A DNA stretch of 64,000 nucleotides. Source: Apium graveolens (taxonomy: Eukaryota; Streptophyta; Magnoliopsida; Apiales; Apiaceae). Location of the stretch: contig NC_133647.1 of assembly GCF_009905375.1 (NCBI RefSeq), forward strand, positions 77,366,231 to 77,430,230. Direction: 5' to 3'. Of the stretch, positions 46,412 to 58,912 are shown piece after piece. The stretch's first letter is position 1. Each line of letters opens with the position of its first letter. The notes under the pieces are model-generated. The model saw only the letters and a list, made by a program, of their open reading frames with translations. It had not been told where the DNA came from and ran no database searches. Position numbers and translations under genes: made by a program.

Positions 46412-48032
46412 ATAAATCAACTTCAGAAAACCACATAATGACGTAGCTATAAACTATGTATACTCAAACTAACAATTTTATCAAATTCAATCAAAACAGG
46501 CACACTACAGTACAAGAAAACCTCTCTACACACGATTACCAGAGTAAGTTTGCCTAAATTAAAACCAATTCTTTTCACAAATGTCTAATAGTGCATGCAT
46601 TTACTGATTCTCACATCACCCAATTAATCATGCATAAATTTCCAAAAAAATAACACATATAAGCAGCTTCATATAACCACAAATTCTATCTAATAACAAG
46701 TCATTTCAAATAATTAAAAATATTATAACATAAATTAAGAAAACTAAAACTATACTTCAATCTATTCATTGATCAATCAGCTTCTATTATAACTGCAACC
46801 CGTAATGAAAGTATATTCTATACAAGCATTTCTCAAGCACACATCCAATAAAAAACAAAAAATAAAAATAAAACATGCTTTATTAATTAAAATCACACAC
46901 AAGAACATCAATCCAAAGAAACCCAATTAACTAATTGAGTTTTAGTGGATCGGTATCACTCTGATTACTAGGGGGTTTTATTTTGATATTGTTTCTATAT
47001 TTCTTATACCTATTTTTTTTAGAACAAATGACACTTATGTACTTTTATTTTACCATTTTATTCTCAAATACACATAAAAGTGACATAGTTATCTCACGAA
47101 ATCAAGCAGAGCATCAGATTATGTGAATAAGACAAAGCAAATATCATAAATTTGAGAACCATTAGAGCAGACCGAGCCATGGCCTTAAGTCTTATAGACC
47201 TGCATGTATCCATACCTCAAGGTATAGATAATACAGCAATTGCAGTTAAATTGAGTGTAAAAGACTGACTCGGTTGAAACCCTTGAGTTGACTCACTGAG
47301 TTGCTCCCTCGAGTTGTTAAGTTTGATGCCACCATTGTTGCGGCTTTGTCTTCAAAAGTAGAGCCTGGAATCGTCTTTGAATAGCCATTGACCATCACCG
47401 TCGAGCCGGAAAGCCTTGAAATCACAATGAGACCCGCTTGGAACTAAGTCGAACCGAGTTGGGCATTGGTTTGATGCGTTTGAGGCTTACGATTTTAAAT
47501 ATTATATGTATATGAGGATTATAACATGTTTATGTACATGAATTAAGCAGAGAATAGATTGAAACGAAGAAATAAAGATTAGGGTTTCGAAGATTGATCG
47601 ATCTTAGATAGGAAATATATGGATATGTATATGAATTGGAAGTTGAGAACATGAAGAACAAGAATCCATGATTAGTTTGAACAGACAGTCAGTGATTTGG
47701 CCTGAATTTTTTATTGAAAAATTTGGCCTAAATTTTTTATTGAAAAATTTTATAATTTAAAATAGTGTAAAATTATTTTGACATATGTATTATACCATTA
47801 CCTTTAAATGTTCGTCCTCAACCAAAAACATCCAACAAATAGAAGCACTCTGTTTCTTGAACCTGAAAAATGGAGGTGCTACTGTAGCTGAAGAGGAGAA
47901 GGTAGTGGGGACGTCCCATGGAGATTGGTTGAGCTGACATGGCTGAGTTGCTGACTCAGATAGAACTCGGACCATGTTTTCTCTGATTCTCATGATAGGT
48001 TTTGGTTAGTTTTCATGGAAATGAAAGAAGGT

Positions 48033-48087
<55 letters not shown>

Positions 48088-49967
48088 GAGAGAGAGAGAG
48101 GAAATACATGAGGACAGAACGGTAATAATTAAGATTCAGATGCAAAGCATGGTTGAACTAAAACATAGCTTTCACTGGAAAAACAAGAAATATATATCTA
48201 AAATATTGAACTCCGAGAAGTGTGAAGGGCTCCTTTTATTTCCCCAAGTATATAACTTGTGAGATTTTAAAAGATATTATAACCCAATATAAAAATAACA
48301 TAACATAAAAGTATATGAGAAGATGTAATAAAAAGACTTGAATGACATTAATTGAAGAGAGTGTGCTAAAAAGAGCTACTACAAAATAAATGTAAACTAG
48401 ATAGAGAAATTGAAAAGAGAGCTACTACTAAATTTAGATTAAACTAAGATAAACCTAGACGTTGAATACGAGAGGAAAAGGGGTATGTATAGCTAAAAAG
48501 TATGGTTTAGGGTAGAGTTGGGTGAATATTGGTTATCCAAGTGGTGAGGTGTGTTATGTTGATCTTGGCCCTTGATTTGCACAAACTCTTTCTTTTGGCT
48601 TTTTCTCCAAGTTACTTGGTGACATTGGATTTCTTCATTTTTGCCTTTTTCTCCTACTTTCTTCATATTTCTCATTTTTTCAAATATCTACAAAATAATA
48701 AAAATGCAACAAATTAATTTCTTTAAATTACTAAAGTAAGCAATGAATAGGTATAAAATTATACAAAAATATGTGATTATCTTAGCCATTGCATGTCTAC
48801 TTGCACCTAAAATGTGCTGAATTTTCAAGGTCTTCGCTAAAGAGTGATAAAACCCTTGATTGTAAATTGGCATCATCAAGGTATACATCATCATGTAGCA
48901 TCTAGCCAAATCTTAATGAAGGTTTTGAGTTGGAAAGCCCAATGCAAGAATTGTGTTTCATGAGTGCTTGGCTTAGCAACGTAGTAGATTATTTCTACTT
49001 TTAAAACAAGCAACTCAAGCAAGTTGAGCTTCTTGATTACAAAGAAATTTTGACATTTAGAGAGAAATATAGTCTGAGCTGAGTTTTTGGCAACTTCTTC
49101 TGAAAAATAGAAGATGTTTCAGGTGATGTGCTCTCATTTATGCAAGTCTGTGCTTCATATATAACTCCAGTGGTTTGTAAAGTAATTTCATGAGACAACT
49201 AAAAATGTTCAATTGAATCACTGGTGTCTTTGAGGGAGACAACTAGTGAATGCACTCAGGAATTGAATACCGGTTGGTTTAGCTTAGAGAGGCTTACTAT
49301 ATCACTCAACTCATATGATTTATTTTCTGACTAGTTTCTTTGTAATCTGATCACTTATGTTTTAGGAGTTCAAGACAGAAGGTGGTTCATAACTTGTGGG
49401 ATGTCTTAAAGGTAATCTTTTAAGGTCAAGTTATTTACTTCCGATTATATAAGTGATAATATATTTGTTCATTTATATCTTCATTCTGAAGATTGAACTG
49501 ATAAAATAGTGTTCATAGTGAAACTCATTATGGTAGCTATATGATTGTGACAATATTTAGGATATAAGCAAAAAAAATTGTCCTATAATTTAATCTTTTA
49601 ATTTAACAAAACATCATTAATTGATACTAGAGAAGATGTATCAAGTAGTTTTAAAGCAAGCATATTTGACTAGTTTAGTCATCATTTTTAATAATTTAAT
49701 GAAATGAATTATAATTTAATACTGACAACTGAGCAATTTATCATAATAATAGCATGCATACCAAATAAGGTAAATTACCTTAATTAAGAGACTAGCCTGA
49801 ATTAGTTTTAGTTAATATGTTTAAACATATAAGTTGGATAAATAGAAATGATATTAAGCATCAAGTGAGAGTCTTTGACAAGCACAAAGAAAATAAAGAG
49901 AGGATTCATAATAAGATTTATCAGTACAAAAGATTTAAGATTGATCGAGAAATAACGAAGTCCTAAT
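46412..49967. other. Region without recognised genes
   Basis: AT-rich, no ORF that I can support and no LTR edge recognised. A slightly more GC-rich patch at about 47270-47490 has a short minus-strand open frame but no start or family resemblance. T-rich sequence at about 48570-48700 and 46440-46990 looks non-coding. It may be old repeat or intergenic DNA. Confidence 0.5.
48033..48101. repeat. (GA)n microsatellite
   Basis: About 34 GA units with one interruption (GTGAGAG near 48085). Confidence 0.95.
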
Positions 49968-50223
49968 CTAAGAATCTTCCTTCTTTGGCTCCAGCTTCTT
50001 CCTACTTTCCACAAAAGGATTGGCCAGCATGATGATTCGTTCTGGCTCACGCAACTTCTCCATTTCCATTTCCAGATAGATCTCATAGTTGAGAAAAAAA
50101 GATGAAGTTCCCTTGATAAAGCTCTGTTGAAGGTCCTCTAAGTGAATTCTGGTATTTTTGCACATGAAAGAAAATACCATTGATTCTGACAAGGAACTTG
50201 GGTTAGTTGATCTGAACAGCCAT
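49968..50223 (-). pseudogene. Short post-pol ORF, probably of element F
   Basis: Begins ATGGCTGTTCAG at 50223, 147 bp after a TATA box. The opening frame stops after six codons, apparently by a small insertion, and continues in another frame as a Ser-rich start, then HLEDLQQSFIKGTSSFFLNY, then EMEKLREPERIIMLANPF, ending KKLEPKKEDS with TAG at 49968. About 84 residues if read across the break. It sits downstream of the F pol on the same strand, as the env-like ORFs of B, C and D do, but it is much shorter and has no visible similarity to them. I do not recognise the family. It could be a true short ORF or the first exon-like part of a decayed longer one. Confidence 0.45.
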
Positions 50224-50362
50224 TAGATTTTATGAGGAAAGACACACACACGAAAGATGAGGAAGATGTAGCGTTGGAAGTTTAGGAACTGGCTGAAGAT
50301 TTGTGAGAGGCTGGTCTCTTATAACGATGTGAGAGATAAGGAAATATGAAAAGATGTCTTCA

Positions 50363-50370
50363 ATTATATA
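50363..50370 (-). promoter_or_regulatory. TATA-like box before the F post-pol ORF
   Basis: Minus-strand CCTATATAATTG, followed by a CT-rich leader with CCTTATCTCTCAC and CATCTTCCTCATCTTTCG before the ATG. Same spacing class as in B-E. Confidence 0.45.
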
Positions 50371-52164
50371 GGAAAATAACTTAATTATAATGATTAAATA
50401 TTTTTGCCCATAATAAGGAGACACGAATAAAAATTAATTATGCTAATGCATAAGAATCAAGAATAATAGTAAAGACATAGCATGCATATTTATCTAGTCA
50501 TATACTCCTCAACTCATCATTACAATATAGTAAGATGTGTGGGATAGAAGAAAACTTATCTGAGAATAAGATCTTAGAATTCAGATTAGCCAATCTCAGA
50601 AAGATCTTCTTTTATAAGTTATTTCCATTTTTCTTCTCTTGTTTTGCTCAGTTGTTAGGTATGCATCACTTTGTTAACCCTTTTCCAACCCATACATTAA
50701 CAATCATATTGCACCATTTTAAGAGATTGATAATAAGGTTTAAATTTGCACAACATGTTTCATTCTATTCAATCAAAAGTAATATTTGAATAAATAATTT
50801 AAACAATTGCTGAAATTCTAATTAATTTAAAATGACAGGGATCTTAAACACCATTGTTCATTAGAGTGGTTTATCACATACTTTTTCAATATAGAGCACT
50901 TTGGGATTCAAAGTCCGTTATAAAGTCTTAATATTCTACCATGAACTCAAAAATGTAAACCCGAGATGTTCAAAATTAATTTTCAGAAAATCCTTGATTA
51001 TCAGAAATGAATCATGTGTTCACATAATTATTGTTGAATAAGGATGTTAGGGCATTTTGTAAGAAAAATAACTAATTTTAAATAGTTATCTTAAACAACT
51101 TCTCTTGTTAACTTTATAATATAGAAAAATATTATGACCTCCTAACAGTTAACAAGTGATTTTTATGCCTTGCTACTTGATTCTTAACTTGAAATTTCCA
51201 ACCTCCTATTGGATGAGTACTAAGACAGTTCAACATAGGAATTCTTAAAACTTGTTCTAAATTTATGACATTGATTCTTAGAAAAGAAACAGTCACAGAC
51301 AAGTTCAACTAGATTTCACTTCTAGAATATGAGCAGATTCATGAGTGAAATTAGTATTGCTATATATAAAATTTTCTAATAAAATAGTCTAAGTTAAGTA
51401 TGAAGAATTGAGTAACAACTCATGAGCATCATTCTATGAAAGTGTTATTCATATATAACTTAATTTTAATCAGAAAATTTATCACACCATGAAACCTAGT
51501 CAAAGACTCAATATCAGTATTTATTGGTTTCAACTAAACACCGATATATCAATATTATCAGTATTTATCAGTTTTAGAATAACCAATAAATCTTGATAGA
51601 TGATTATTGCTACAAGAAAAAAATATTATAACTTACTTTTAAAATACACAATTTGGTAAGGACTCTGCATCTTTGAAGTCATGTTGTGTAGTCTACTAAT
51701 AGCCATTGATGAACAATTATATGTCGATGGCTAAGAACTAGCAGTTGATATACATAACTTGGTCATTAATTGGTAGATAACATATGTAGACTCCAAGTAT
51801 TTATTTTGACTGTCAATGGCTAAAGTTATCCATTGATGAAGTTAGAGCAGATTTAGTCTGAGTCATAATTGTCCTATTTCTGATATTGGATATCGGATAG
51901 GGACCTCATCTGAACACTTGGATACTAACTAATATGCAACACGATTTCATCCATTGATATACAGATAAATCATCAGAACTCGTGATGTGTAAAAGAATTT
52001 ACAATAGACATCCAGATTATGTGCTATGACTGCTAAACAAAAGCATAAGTTGATCTTAAAAATTCAAAAGCATCAAACTAATTGAAAAATAAATTTTCAT
52101 CAAAATTCATATCATATAATCTGGCTACTTAAAGCATATATTTGACAAAGATTAAAGAGGGTTT
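50371..52164. other. Probable spacer of element F with word copies
   Basis: No ORF supported. At about 51510-51600 there are TATCAGTATTTAT copies, and at 51700-51965 CCATTGATGAA, GTCGATGGCTAA, GTCAATGGCTAA and CCATTGATATAC copies. These look like the word cluster of another subfamily in the pol-to-post-pol spacer. The part 50371-51480 shows nothing I can name. Confidence 0.45.
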
Positions 52165-54300
52165 TGGCATACCTAGCTTACTTACCAACTTTGTGAAAGT
52201 GGATTATGCTTGGTAGAGATATCTTCCTGTGTTGATGTACTTGATTCTTCACTCTTGAACTGAAAATTCAGTTATGCCAAAAGCTCTAGTATTGTCACAG
52301 TAGTATGGAGTTCATTCCAACTGCAAACCATAGTCAACAAATTGACTCTTTATCTATGGAATTGTGAACCATAACCTCCAGTTGCAGTTTCTTCCTTCTC
52401 AGCAGTAGAGATTGACATGTAGTTTAGTTTTATTTTCCTGATCAAGATTTTAATTTGACTTCTAGATAATGGCAACACTTCGTGGATTCTTTCCTGTCAT
52501 TATTTGCAAACTGCACAGTCTGCATCTAGACAACCAGTTAGCTCAAACTCATAGTCTCTAGGTTATCAATTTCCGAGAATTGATGATCCTTTGAGATATC
52601 TGAATAATTACTTTAAAGTTTCTGAGTAAGAATATACTAGAGACAAACTAAGAAGTAAGCACAAACCTTGTGGTAAATATAATCTTTGATTTACTATACA
52701 TTTATATATAAAGAGAACCAACTTAGCTCTTATATCTGGAAATGTTCAGAAAAGCATTAATTTCAGTTAGATCCAGAGTTGGCATGCGTGATTTTGCAGA
52801 TATATAATCAGTTAAGTCAAACATCTAAAGAAGAACATGCATAATTGGTGCTTGACTTATAAAGATTTCATCACTTACTTTATTTTCCTGAGCACCAAGA
52901 AAATAAGTGAGTTCACTTATCATGCTCATTTAATATTCAATTATTCATTGATTTCGATATGCCTTTTTTCAAGATTTATCAAAATTAGATTCAAGGATTA
53001 TATTATTCACATAAAAATATACAAGTCTTCTAAATAAATATGTATTTCTAAAAGAGGATATGTTCTGATTTTGTACCTCTGAAGAAATTACCCTTAGGTA
53101 AATACTGATAGAAACAGTCATACCATGCTCTAGATGATTGCATTAGTCCACATAGTGCTTTTAGAAGCTAGTCCACACACTCTGCAATTCTTGAATCATG
53201 AAGATCCTTAGATTGAGGTGCAAAAGCTTTTTCCTTAAGATCTTCATTTAGAAAAGTATTGCATGTTCCAGTTTGATAGATTTTGAAATTGACATGAGCT
53301 GAACATACATGAAAGATTTTGATTGCTTTTGTCTCTGTTACCGGTTAAAATGTCACTATCAATCTTTACTTTTTGCAGATAGTCTTCATCCATATTGGAC
53401 TTATTCCTTGAAATCATGTCATTTTTATCCTCTTTGATTCTGAGTGCCCAATTGATTTCTTTGACTGCACTATCTTCTGATCTAGGCACCAGCTCCTTGA
53501 CTTTGTTTGTTTCAAGTTGGTTTGACACTTGTTGATTGAATGCTAACCAAGTTGATTCCAGAAGAACTTCTATCACTTTTTGGGTTCTTCCTGAGTAGAA
53601 AGTTGTTGTACAAGCATTCCTTTAAAGTGATTCCTCTGGTTCTTTTCTTGATAGATGTCTTTAAAATATGAATTGAGAATATGACTACTTGTCAATTTTT
53701 CTTGATAAAGCAAGTTTGATGTTGATAATGAGATATTTCTGAGTTGAAAAGAGTGATAACTAAAATATCTTGAAACCCCCTCTGAGTGAGAGACTTCAGC
53801 CTTATTAGCAGTTGATACCACTCTAGTTACTCTATCAACTGATAGCTCATCAATGGCTAGCTCTTTTTTATCAAAGGCTGTATTTTTTGAATTGATCAAT
53901 GGTTATTCCATTTTGCTGTTCACTTCTATTTCCACATATTTTGAATTAGCAGTTTACATGATGAATTCTCTTAGAGCATTATAACCATCAATTTGCCGAT
54001 CATTCTTCTTATCATTTAATTTGGGACCGTCTTCAACAATTTGATCCTTCAATTCTTGAATCTTCTTCTTCTCATCGGCTGCATCATGGGTTGATTTCAT
54101 AACATTCCTTTTGAATTCCAGATTATAGACCTTGTAGTTCTTTCCTACTGAGCATATAATTGGGATTCTTCTTACTGCTTTAGCTTCAAGTTTGAAAATG
54201 ATTTCCCCTTGATTTAGAATGAAGCATTTACAGATAAAGTCATTAAGAAATTTCCAGTTTGATCAATAATTCACTTTTTTATTTGTACTATGAAAAAACT
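52165..54300 (-). pseudogene. Decayed copia pol, element F (integrase end to RNase H)
   Basis: Heavily mutated, but the order is clear on the minus strand. The end of integrase shows the block that in relatives reads GIFVGY...YRVYNLR (about 54260-54080). The linker follows (54060-53600). The RT start has LAFNQQVSNQLETNKVKELVPRS and INWALRIKEDKNDMISRNKS (53576-53330), then GLMQSSRAWYD (about 53140), and the RNase H end lies near 52180 (equivalent of ELGM). Many stops and frameshifts. The upstream part is missing beyond about 54300. Confidence 0.75.
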
Positions 54301-55325
54301 CAGACTTATAAGATCAAAAATTCCTTCATAGGCATATTCTTTAATATTATTTTTATTCTCTCTACGTTCTCAAAGAAGCAACTGAAAGTTAAACCTATTT
54401 TTAAGCTTTAATTGAAACCAACTTCAACGCACTAGACACATCTGAACAACTCACATATAGAATGAATTAGGACATAAGTGAATACTTTAAATTATTCAAT
54501 GAAGTTTATGACTTCTCATGCAAAACCTCATGCGTGAAGGTTGGTCTTTAACAAAAAAAAGGAGCAAAAAAAGGAGCTCAATATTTGAATGCTTGATTTG
54601 TTTATATATGTTTTTGTTGGAATAACTTCTAATAAGTGAATTTGGAGACTAAAATAATAGAGTCACATGTATGATACATAATAACATTTTATTTAAATAA
54701 ATAATATTCGTTAAATTAATATTTGTGATTTTTGTCTTTTAAAATTTGGGAGACTAATAAATTTTGAAGTCATGGTCGAATATAATTCAGTAGTCGATGA
54801 ATTTTTAAACTAAATGAATTCTGATTATACAAACCATTTATAACTCAAATCTAAGTTCCTTCTTTGTGTTTCCTTGGTCAGTATTTACATGTGTAATATC
54901 TTCTTCTAATCAATCTTCCTTTTGCATAAAGAAAGAAGCTGGTCAAATAATAGGATATAGAGATAGAAGACAATATTTGAAGTTCATATATCATATTAAA
55001 CTATTAGTTATTATATAAATTCCACGCCTTTACATAGCTTTTTTAAACCTCACGTACCCAGATCTCCCAAATATGCGAAAGATGGAGCTTCAACAATTAT
55101 AATCCAATGTTAAATAACTAAGCTTTTTTTTATGCATACTACATCTCTACTTTTCAAAGCCGGCAAGGTCTGTTAGCAAATGGATGAAGTATATGGAAAA
55201 TATCTAATTTTGTTTTGTTTTTGTTGCTATTGTTATTTAGTACATCATTAGTTGTAAATTTTTGATATAATAATAGTCTAAAAATGTGTTGCGGCTTAGT
55301 GCAGGCAAAGTAATAGGTTATAGTG
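54301..55325. other. Region without recognised genes
   Basis: AT-rich, no supported ORF. It lies between the broken end of the F pol and the LTR at 55326. Poly-A/G patches near 54550 are the only distinct feature. Confidence 0.5.
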
Positions 55326-56557
55326 TGTTATACAAGACATGCCTGTACAAAATAAGACTAAGTCACTCTGAAAACCCTAAGAATTAGTTGTATGATAATC
55401 TTATTATATTTTATACTTGTATTTCTTGAGTCTATAAAAATGTTAAGAAGATTAGATTGGAGGATTTTTCTATGAACAGCCATCAAGCTTAGGAATAAAC
55501 TCTGAAAGAAAATCAATCTTGATCATGCCTCGGAGAGAAGTATAGAAGCTTGGATTTGAATTGTTTTTGGAAAAATGTTCTAAGTTATATATCGACAAGT
55601 CAAAGATGAAGGAGTATAGAGATGTATGTCGAGAAGTCAAAACTGACTTGTAGAGAAGTCCAAAGAGATATCGACAAGTCAATCTGCTTGTGGAGAACTA
55701 GAGATATCAAATAAGTCAAAAAGTTTATATAGAAAACTGGAGATATCGACAAGTCAATTTATACTTGTAGAGAATGGGAGACATCGACAAGTCAAAATCT
55801 ACTTGTAGAGAACTAGAGATATCGACAAGTCAAAAGTCTACGTAAAACTGGAGATATCGACAAGTTAATCTACTTATAGAGAACTGAAGATCTTGACAAG
55901 TCATAATACTTATCGAGAAGTAGAGATATCGATAAGTCATTTTACTTATCAACATGTGACTTCTCTGCATAGTAAAGGAGATCTCGAAAACAATTTCAGA
56001 ATTCATAATACAGACAACTTGAAGATCCAAGATTATCAGTCAACAAACAATTATATCACTGAATTGGAAAGACTACAAATGCAGCTGGAAAAATGAAAGA
56101 TCAAGGGCCAAGATGAACTGGACAAAGGAGGGTCACAGACCTAGTAGATTCTACATATATATGCTGCATTAGAAATAGAAATAGACAAATGAGCTTTAGA
56201 AATTGCGTTAGTCTATTTTAGTGCAAGTTCTGTAAATTGTGCATGTTGATCTATAAAATATACATGTCATGGGTCCTTTGTTTAGATGGAACAAAATAGA
56301 TCTAGAAAATATTATATTCTCTCAAGAGAAGTAGATGAGTTCTTATTTTCAAGAACACGAATTTGTAGCACAAACAAATTTGATTTAATATAAATCAAGT
56401 AAGTTTTTGATAAATTACTTGTGTCTTTACATTCAGTCTTTTATCACTATAAATTCAATTCTAGCTATTAAGTTCCAAAAGCTAAAAACACTCTCAAATA
56501 ATCATGAAAACAAAGAAAATACATTCACCCCCCCCGTGTTGCACTTCATACCTAACA
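55326..56557 (+). mobile_element. Probable solo copia LTR
   Basis: Ends with ATTCACCCCCCCCGTG...CATACCTAACA at 56557, a Sirevirus-type LTR end. A matching start TGTTATACAAGACATG lies at 55326. The flanks TAGTG (55321-55325) and TAGGG (56558-56562) agree in four of five bases, acceptable for an aged target duplication. Word array at 55575-55960. No primer site follows 56557 and no polypurine tract precedes 55326, so it is a solo LTR. Confidence 0.65.
55575..55960. repeat. Word array ATATCGACAAGTCA
   Basis: About ten copies of GAGATATCGACAAGTCA with variants (ACTTGTAGAGAACT, CTTATCGAGAAG), alternating with CTTGTAGAGAACTGGAG. It is very close to the D word GACTTATCGAGAAGTC, so this LTR may belong to the D subfamily. 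Confidence 0.8.
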
Positions 56558-57348
56558 TAGGGCATGTTAATGAAGTTGTTATTTGTCATTTTCAGGCGGG
56601 AAAATGAGTGTAAATTTGAAACTCATCCAAGTTTGATTTGAAATAATTTCTAAATTTTCCATTTCCTCAGGGTCACATAGCTTTGTATGAGTAATTGTTG
56701 ATGTTCTTAATAGGCATTGATGAACGAAGTATATATGTTTTAACTAAGAACATATTTGTATTAATGGTCAATGAAGCTTCTGGTATTTATGGTAGACCTA
56801 CAAAGATCTTCCTCATGTATTGTGCATCTTCTTGCAATTGTGTAGGCCTTCACCCTATTAACTGCCGATTCAGATACTATTATATTGGGAGAAATATTAT
56901 TTATTTTCTTGTACGATTTTGATTCTATAGATCCAAAAGCTCAGTATTCACGGAGTCTGAAGTTGAGCCTTTTCCATATGGAATTCTGAAGCCATGAAAT
57001 GCTAAAATGATGGGTGAGGACTTGTGCACAACTACCCCTACCTCTAGGGTGTTAGTAGTTGTCTGGGGATAGTGTCCAAAAAGCCGATTAGACTAAGTAA
57101 CCTAATTACATACATTTAAGTAATTTATAATATAAAATTTAGTAGCTTTTCACAATAATTAGTATTATTTCATGTGTTTTATACAATTCTAAAAAATGAC
57201 TCGAGCCTTGCACTGGTTATTATGCTAGTTAGATTATAATACCATAAATAAGATTATGGAAACTAAATAAAAAATATGATTAAAATTGTTACTAAACTTT
57301 AATCTATATTTTATGATCATAAATCTAACAAAATTACCAACTATTGAC
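56558..57348. other. Region without recognised genes
   Basis: No ORF or repeat that I can support. A plus-strand open frame at 56695-56922 has no family resemblance and unremarkable composition. Confidence 0.5.
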
Positions 57349-57570
57349 CTTTAAAAAAGGAAAAAGCTAGGTACCCTAAATTGGTATCCAAAATCTTTAC
57401 CAAATATTTGCATGTAGCCTACTTAAATGGTAAGATTCCATATAATTTGATGAGACCTCGAGTATATACATATGCGCCCACCAATCAAGTTATGGCAAAT
57501 GTTGTACTACTTTATATAAGAAAAAAAATTCTAGAACCAATTCGGGGTACCTAGCAGTGCTCTTTAAAAA
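57349..57570. mobile_element. MITE with 9-bp target duplication
   Basis: Terminal inverted repeats around GCTAGGTACCC...GGGTACCTAGC: left arm near 57366-57386, right arm about 57537-57556. CTTTAAAAA flanks it on both sides (57349-57357 and 57562-57570). The element itself is 57358-57561, about 204 bp, non-coding. A 9-bp duplication fits Mutator-type transposases; the outer bases of the arms match less well. Confidence 0.65.
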
Positions 57571-58176
57571 TTAAAACATTTATAGCAGATTAATATGAAA
57601 ATTAGTAGGGATGCCAGTTTTGCCGGGCTTGGAAGCTTAAAACTTCATAGTTATTTTACAACTCAAAATATTTAGAAAATAGAATTTGTGGTTCTTTAAA
57701 TTACATATTAGAATAATGTTCTTCGGGTACAATCAATCTGAATAACCAAGATGCGGTCGTCTATATAATGTAGGCTACTATGCATAATCATCTGACAGTG
57801 TCAAATTTTTCCAGGATGAATTTATGGTTGATTTTTGGAATGAACGTTGTTATTCCATCCAAGTGATATGTTAATGTCAAACCCTGTAATGTAATTTGAT
57901 AGATAACGTCAAGAAATTTTACTTTGACCATAAAAATATTTTGTTGCAAAAGATGATGGTAAATTTTTGTATGATTCTAAATTCCCTTACTTGTGGTACT
58001 TGGTTATTATGTTATGATTGTTGTTGATCGTTACATATTTCTAGATTGTAGATTCTCAAACAAATGGTATTAGCCTAGTAAAGGCTTTCTTTGCTGCCAA
58101 TGTTTGCTTCATTCATCATTATTTTTATGGTTATTTCTTTGTTTTGCAGTAGATTCAATTCTTCTTGGAAAGCAAT
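57571..58176. other. Region without recognised genes
   Basis: Nothing firm. The last part (58075-58176) has a minus-strand open frame with FQEELNLLQNKE, faintly like the start of copia RT, but too short to call. Confidence 0.4.
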
Positions 58177-58912
58177 TGTTAGGTCCAAAAGAATTTTTTT
58201 GAATGAGAGTTGAATACGATACTCATAAATGTTTATTTTTAACAACTTTTTCATCAAAGTACGAAATTGAAATAAGCACGAACAAGTTCGATGAATATAT
58301 TATTTAATTAATATAAATCTTGAGTTTGCTACACTCTAATCATTCAAGATTGGCTATAATAAATTCGGCAAAACGGTACAAATACACATTTAAGAAATTT
58401 TATAGCCTTCAATAGAGCTCTAAATATTTGTAGACGGGATGTTGGAGAATATCAGTAAAAATGAATACATTATGCTTCTATGTATAAGCTTCTTACAATT
58501 CAATTACATGGCTTAAATCCATTCAAGGCAGAATGGTGGCGCCTAGAGGGGAGCAATGTTGTGGCACCTAGAGTAGTTACATGAAGCTGGTGGCGCCAAG
58601 AAGGTAGTCCATGTTAGTGGCTTCCTGACTCGACCATTTTCTTGAGCTATGAGGTGGTACCAAGTGTGCAACCATGTGGTGTCGCCAACTGTCACAAATG
58701 ACTTAGCTAAATCAGTTTTAAACTTATTGGCGCTTAGAGTGTTAGCTCTATGGTGGCGTCATCAACCTTGTGTTATTTGACTTTGCTGTTTTCCTTGTCT
58801 TTACCTTGGTGGTGCCAAGGGTGTAGTCTTGGAGGTAAGTGGCGCCTACAAGGTAAGATTAACTTAGAGAAAATCTTAAAATACAACTCAATTCTTTTAT
58901 TCTTTAATTCAC
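58177..58912 (-). mobile_element. LTR fragment H, interrupted by element G
   Basis: Plus strand starts TGTTAGGTCCAAAAGAATTT followed by GAGTTGAATACG, the reversed LTR end of a Sirevirus-like element. It runs up to the start of the G LTR at 58913, so G probably inserted into it; the remainder would be beyond the window. No primer site lies at its left edge, so it is a 3' LTR or a solo LTR. Its word array at 58525-58860 differs from all others in the window. Confidence 0.55.
58525..58860. repeat. Word array GGTGGCGCCTAGAG in LTR H
   Basis: About nine copies of (T)GGTGGCGCC(T/A)AGA with variants (GTGGCACCTAGAG, GGTGGTGCCAAGG, GTGGCGCCTACAAGG). It contains the palindrome GGCGCC and is GC-rich in an AT-rich setting. 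Confidence 0.8.

Noticed and set aside
47270..47490. Possible minus-strand exon in a more GC-rich patch
   Set aside because: Two short overlapping open frames, no start or splice structure that stands out, no recognisable protein motif.
48002..48262. ORF with an Arg-Glu run
   Set aside because: Translation of the GA microsatellite.
51050..51120. TGTTAGGGCA as a possible LTR edge
   Set aside because: No LTR-type end motif, no polypurine tract or primer site, no partner end.
58075..58257. Minus-strand ORF resembling the start of copia RT
   Set aside because: Only about a dozen residues resemble it, and the frame crosses the edge of LTR H.
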